Assembly (NCBI GenBank): GCA_910584215.1
Contig: CAJTYI010000104.1
Location: forward strand, 1 to 9,108
Direction of reading: 5' to 3'
Length of the DNA: 9,108 bases
Origin: an uncultured Roseburia sp.
GTDB lineage: Bacteria > Bacillota > Clostridia > Lachnospirales > Lachnospiraceae
Shown in pieces: positions 6,485-9,108 of the stretch (within the stretch, counting starts at the first letter, position 1; each line of letters starts with the position of its first letter). The notes under the pieces were generated by a model. It made no database searches and was not told the origin of the DNA. It saw nothing but the letters and a program-made list of their open reading frames with translations. A program made the position numbers and the translations under genes.

Positions 6485-7539
6485 TCCGCCAGATATTGTC
6501 TCAAAAAATCAATCAGCGTTTCCATCTCTGCCTGCGTACCGATACTGATGCGCAGGTAGTTTTTTATGCGCTCTTTGGAAAAATAGCGCACATAGATATT
6601 CTCGTTTCGCAGCGCTTCAAATATCTGCTTTGCGGGCACCAACCGATGTGTGGCAAAGATAAAGTTACTTTTGGAATCACAGAAAGAAAAACCCAATACC
6701 AAAAGCTCTTTTTTCGTCCACTCCCTAGTATCTATGATCCGGCGCCTGGTACTCTCAAAATACGCTCTGTCGCGTATCGCCTCCACGCCCAGCGCCAAAG
6801 ACGTCTGATTGAGCGTGTAGGAATTAAACGAGTATTTGACGTCGTTGATATATCTGATCAGCTTCTCATTACCCATGGCAAATCCGATGCGCATACCGGC
6901 CATAGAGCGGGATTTGGAAAAGGTCTGAACGACGAGCAGATTATCGTATTTTTCTATGAGCGGCAGCGCCGAGACCCCGCCGAAGTCGATATACGCCTCA
7001 TCGACCACGACGATGACATCCCGGTTATGCACCACAATATCTTCGATCTCAGTCAAATCCATCAAAGCCCCGGTCGGTGCGTTTGGATTGGGGAAGATCA
7101 CGCCGCCGTTTTCACCATAGTAATCCTCTTTTTTTATCAGAAATGACTCATCCAACGACTTAACCTCATATGGAATCCGCAGCATGTCCGCCCACACGTC
7201 ATAAAATGAATAGGTGATGTCCGGAAAACAGATCGGTTTTGCGGAGTTAAAAAAGGTCATAAATATCATGGCGAGCACATCGTCGGACCCTACGCCGACA
7301 AATACCTTCTCTGCGCTCAATCCGTAATATTCGGCGATCGCCTCCACCAAAACCTTGCAGGTAGGCTCCGGGTATAGACGCAGCTTGTCCGTTTCAAAGG
7401 TTTCCAAGGCCCGCAAGACCCCCGGAGCCGGTGGATAAGGGTTTTCGTTGGTATTCAGTTTGATGACGGATGCCTGCTCTGGCTGTTCGCCCGGCACATA
7501 GGGCACCACTTTTCTCACATAATTCTCCCAGTTATCCAT
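6481..7539 (-). CDS. hisC: Histidinol-phosphate aminotransferase
   Basis: This 352-residue fold-type I PLP enzyme converts imidazole acetol phosphate and glutamate to histidinol phosphate in histidine synthesis. Visible features are RKVVPYVPGEQP (9-20), LNTNENPYPP (28-37), NPNAPTG (151-157, the NPNNPTG site with one Ala), VVDEAYIDF (178-186, Asp180 and Tyr183 near PLP), FSKSRSMAGMRIG (207-219, PLP lysine K209 and phosphate-contact Arg) and LRISIGT (329-335, substrate carboxylate Arg330). The length is typical. I chose the start at 7539 because GGGAG lies 5 nt upstream and the protein then begins as the family usually does. An ATG at 7551 shares one base with the preceding TGA stop and would add 4 residues. 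The gene is co-transcribed and probably translationally coupled with the aminotransferase upstream. No other his genes are in the window, and a role in aromatic amino-acid transamination cannot be excluded. Confidence 0.93.
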   Translation of the reverse strand: MDNWENYVRKVVPYVPGEQPEQASVIKLNTNENPYPPAPGVLRALETFETDKLRLYPEPTCKVLVEAIAEYYGLSAEKVFVGVGSDDVLAMIFMTFFNSAKPICFPDITYSFYDVWADMLRIPYEVKSLDESFLIKKEDYYGENGGVIFPNPNAPTGALMDLTEIEDIVVHNRDVIVVVDEAYIDFGGVSALPLIEKYDNLLVVQTFSKSRSMAGMRIGFAMGNEKLIRYINDVKYSFNSYTLNQTSLALGVEAIRDRAYFESTRRRIIDTREWTKKELLVLGFSFCDSKSNFIFATHRLVPAKQIFEALRNENIYVRYFSKERIKNYLRISIGTQAEMETLIDFLRQYLAD

Positions 7540-7550
7540 GCTCTCTCCCA

Positions 7551-8765
7551 TCACTCTTTCCGTAAGCCGTAGGCAGCGGCCAGTTTCGCAAACGCAGGCA
7601 GTGCGTTTTTGACTGTCTCGTGGGAAACGCAGTACGCCAGCCGCACAAATCCCGGACATCCAAACGCCGTCCCCTTTACCATCAGAATGTGGTATTTCTT
7701 TCCCTCATTTACAAACGCTTCCTCATTTTCCACCGGAGACTTCATCCACAGATAGAATGCCCCCTCCGGCTTGATGCAGGTAAAACCAAGTTTCGTCAGT
7801 TCCTCATAGAGCATCCTGCGGTTCTCATCATAGAACGCCACGTCGGTCTGTTCCTCCAGACAACGCGCCACCGCTTTCTGAATCAGGGACGGTGCATTGA
7901 CAAACCCCAGGGTGCGGTTGGAAATTTCGATACCGCGAATCAAATCCTCCGCGTCCGCCGCCTCGTTTGGCACAGCGACGTAGCCGATACGCTCTCCCGG
8001 CAGTGACAGCGATTTGCTAAACGAATAGCCGACGATCGTGTTTTTATAATATTTGGTCAAAAAATCAACCTGATTGCCATCATAGACGAGCTCACGGTAC
8101 GGTTCGTCGGAAATCAGATAGATGTCTGTGCCGTACTCCTTTTGTTTGTCCTCCAGGATGGCCGCGATACGACGCATCGTCTCCGGTTTGTAGATGACGC
8201 CGGTGGGATTGTTCGGCGTATTGACAATGACAGCCCGCGTGTTTTCGGTGATCTTATTTGCAAAATCACTCAGATCGGGCTGGAATGTCTCTTTGTCGGG
8301 CGCTACCGTAATAAGTACGGCGTCAAAATTGTCCGCATATCCCCGATATTCTCCAAAAAACGGCGCGAACGCAATCACCTCATCCCCCGGATTTAAAATC
8401 GTTTTAAATATTATATTCATGCCGCCGGCTGCGCCCACGGTCATCGTGATATTGTGAGCGTCAAAATCCGTGCCAAAGCGCTTGTTGAGATTGTCCGCAA
8501 TCGCCCGGCGCACCGCTTCATATCCGGCATTTTCCATATAGCCGTGCAGTTCCATGGAACCGACCGCACCTCTCTCGTCGGCTTCCCGCAAAATATCGCG
8601 CATGGCGTCATTGACTGCGGACGGCGCAGGCGTCGCCGGATTGCCCAGCGAAAAATCGTAGACATGTTCTGCCCCAAATCTGGCCGCCATCTCCTTGCCC
8701 TCGACAAACATCGCGCGGATTGCAGAACTGCCCTGCAATGCCTTTTGTATTTTTTTTGAAATCAT
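7551..8765 (-). CDS. Class I/II pyridoxal phosphate-dependent aminotransferase
   Basis: This is a 404-residue aspartate-aminotransferase-family protein. Key elements are FSLGNPATPAPSAV (38-51), MTVGAAGGMN (108-117), VNTPNNPTG (181-189), ISDEPYRELVY (218-228, Asp220 and Tyr223 at the PLP ring), YSFSKSLSLPGERIGY (247-262, PLP lysine K251 and Arg259) and GCPGFVRLAYC (369-379, carboxylate-binding Arg375). The substrate cannot be fixed by motif. Aspartate, alanine or aromatic acids are possible, and the hisC neighbour points to amino-acid metabolism. The start at 8765 has GAGG (8774-8771) 5 nt upstream. The stop codon TGA (7553-7551) shares its last base with an in-frame ATG of the hisC frame. No T-box or amino-acid leader peptide is evident in the leader, which carries a strong hairpin at 8837-8861. 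Confidence 0.92.
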   Translation of the reverse strand: MISKKIQKALQGSSAIRAMFVEGKEMAARFGAEHVYDFSLGNPATPAPSAVNDAMRDILREADERGAVGSMELHGYMENAGYEAVRRAIADNLNKRFGTDFDAHNITMTVGAAGGMNIIFKTILNPGDEVIAFAPFFGEYRGYADNFDAVLITVAPDKETFQPDLSDFANKITENTRAVIVNTPNNPTGVIYKPETMRRIAAILEDKQKEYGTDIYLISDEPYRELVYDGNQVDFLTKYYKNTIVGYSFSKSLSLPGERIGYVAVPNEAADAEDLIRGIEISNRTLGFVNAPSLIQKAVARCLEEQTDVAFYDENRRMLYEELTKLGFTCIKPEGAFYLWMKSPVENEEAFVNEGKKYHILMVKGTAFGCPGFVRLAYCVSHETVKNALPAFAKLAAAYGLRKE

Positions 8766-8836
8766 ATTTACCTCATTTCCGGCGGACCCTCTGCCCGCTC
8801 TAACTCATACTTTGCCTAAGTTTCTACGCAAACAAC

Positions 8837-8861
8837 GGACAGTACGCTCTGCGAACTGTCC
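8837..8861. promoter_or_regulatory. 25-bp palindrome (hairpin or operator) upstream of the aminotransferase operon
   Basis: GGACAGT (8837-8843) pairs with ACTGTCC (8855-8861). An A/A mismatch follows, then CGC (8845-8847) with GCG (8851-8853) around a TCT loop. On the plus strand the hairpin is followed by TTATATTTC, loosely terminator-like, but no plus-strand gene precedes it. On the minus strand it would lie in the leader of the aminotransferase mRNA, 72 nt or more before the start codon. It could be a repressor site, a leader hairpin or an insulator; the sequence does not decide. Confidence 0.5.
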
Positions 8862-8880
8862 TTATATTTCGACACCTTTA

Positions 8881-8918
8881 TTACCTATCATGCAAAATGT
8901 ATAGGTTATTAGCCTATA
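8881..8918. promoter_or_regulatory. Cluster of CCTAT/ATAGG inverted half-sites
   Basis: TTACCTAT (8881-8888), TATAGG (8900-8905) and CCTATA (8913-8918) form alternating half-sites. The last two make a 19-bp near-perfect palindrome (TATAGGTTATTAGCCTATA, one G/T mismatch). It lies between the aminotransferase operon and ncRNA copy B, a natural place for an operator. The left half overlaps a 13-bp word also found at the pcrA stop. No known regulator was recognised. Confidence 0.35.
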
Positions 8919-8935
8919 AAACTTTATACCACATA

Positions 8936-8988
8936 AATGAATAAATATACAAAATGGCACTTATCAGAAGTGATATACTTTTTATTCT
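8936..8988 (+). promoter_or_regulatory. Promoter region of ncRNA copy B with ArgR-like box
   Basis: AATGAATAAATATACA (8936-8951) holds the same core as copy A, at the same 64-nt distance before GCGGCG. A -10-like TATTCT (8983-8988) sits 18 nt before GCGGCG as in copy A, with TTATCA (8961-8966) as a 16-bp-spaced -35. TATACT (8974-8979) is an alternative -10. A 5-bp inverted repeat, CACTT 8958-8962 and AAGTG 8968-8972, lies inside and has no clear equivalent in copy A. TGAATAAATATACA differs by one base from the ArgR-type pattern. Confidence 0.5.
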
Positions 8989-8994
8989 CAGCAT

Positions 8995-9108
8995 ATGGAA
9001 GCGGCGTCCAGCCGGCATCTTAACTGCAGGTGCTCTTGTTTTTGCCCGAACCTCCAAAACGCCGGGGTACTAACGCATGCCTTTGGGGCATCCAGCTATG
9101 ATACACGT
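8995..9108 (+). ncRNA. Candidate structured ncRNA, copy B (cut by window end)
   Basis: This is a homologue of copy A in the opposite orientation. The shared blocks are GCGGCG (9001-9006), TGCAGGTGCT (9025-9034), CCTCC then AAAACG (9051-9061), GGGGT (9064-9068), CGCATGCC (9074-9081) and TTTGGGGCATC (9082-9092). Offsets between GCGGCG, TGCAGGTGCT and CGCATGCC (24 and 49 nt) equal those of copy A. The hairpins ACCTC 9050-9054 with GGGGT 9064-9068 and ATGCC 9077-9081 with GGCAT 9087-9091 are kept; the second loop is one base shorter. Sequence between the blocks has diverged, as expected for a structured RNA and not for a recent repeat. Similarity becomes weak after about 9095, and the 3' part lies outside the window. 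No open frame is supported. Confidence 0.6.

Noticed and set aside
6496..7146. Long plus-strand open frame of 216 codons inside hisC
   Set aside because: It lies antisense to a well-supported hisC with all catalytic motifs, has no ribosome binding site of note and its translation resembles no family.
8766..8900. T-box or amino-acid riboswitch in front of the aminotransferase-hisC operon
   Set aside because: The T-box sequence (AGGGTGGNACCGCG-like) is absent, and no leader peptide rich in histidine codons was seen.
8695..8904. Small plus-strand open frame across the aminotransferase start region
   Set aside because: It has no ribosome binding site, covers the start of the real gene antisense and runs through the palindrome.
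1..9108. Inverted flanking elements as the ends of a transposon or genomic island
   Set aside because: The genes between are housekeeping, no transposase or integrase is present, the copies are diverged and their matches include promoter and internal RNA blocks, not terminal repeats.

Overview
The window looks like chromosomal DNA of a low-to-mid GC, probably motile clostridial Firmicute, most likely a Lachnospiraceae-type organism. The evidence is a Bacillota-style PcrA helicase with a YerC/TrpR-like regulator close by (the two also sit near each other in Bacillus), a DUF1836 protein, strong GGAGG ribosome binding sites and A/T-rich sigma-A-type promoters. No transposase, integrase, tRNA, rRNA or CRISPR array is visible.

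Layout from left to right: an ncRNA-like element (copy A) runs off the left edge on the minus strand, preceded by its promoter. Then come pcrA (minus); a chemoreceptor gene and a DUF1836 gene in a short plus-strand operon; yerC (minus), convergent with that operon; a CPBP-family membrane protease (plus), divergent from yerC; and hisC plus a class I aminotransferase as a minus-strand two-gene operon whose hisC end overlaps the protease stop. About 230 bp of palindrome-rich intergenic DNA follows. A second copy of the ncRNA-like element (copy B) then runs off the right edge on the plus strand.

The genes are mostly housekeeping and not one pathway: DNA repair and recombination (PcrA), environmental sensing (the chemoreceptor, possibly with the DUF1836 protein), small regulation (YerC), membrane proteolysis (CPBP) and amino-acid transamination (HisC and the upstream aminotransferase).

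The most unusual feature is the pair of related, non-coding, outward-facing elements at the two edges. They share an AATGAATAAATAT box, a -10-like region, GCGGCG, TGCAGGTGCT, an AAAACG/GGGGT hairpin and a CGCATGCC/TTTGGGGCATC hairpin. The offsets between the main blocks are identical in both copies (64, 24 and 49 nt). This pattern fits a duplicated structured RNA with a conserved promoter. The class cannot be proved from sequence alone. Size and host would suit the raiA-motif RNA of Firmicutes and Actinobacteria, but this is a guess.
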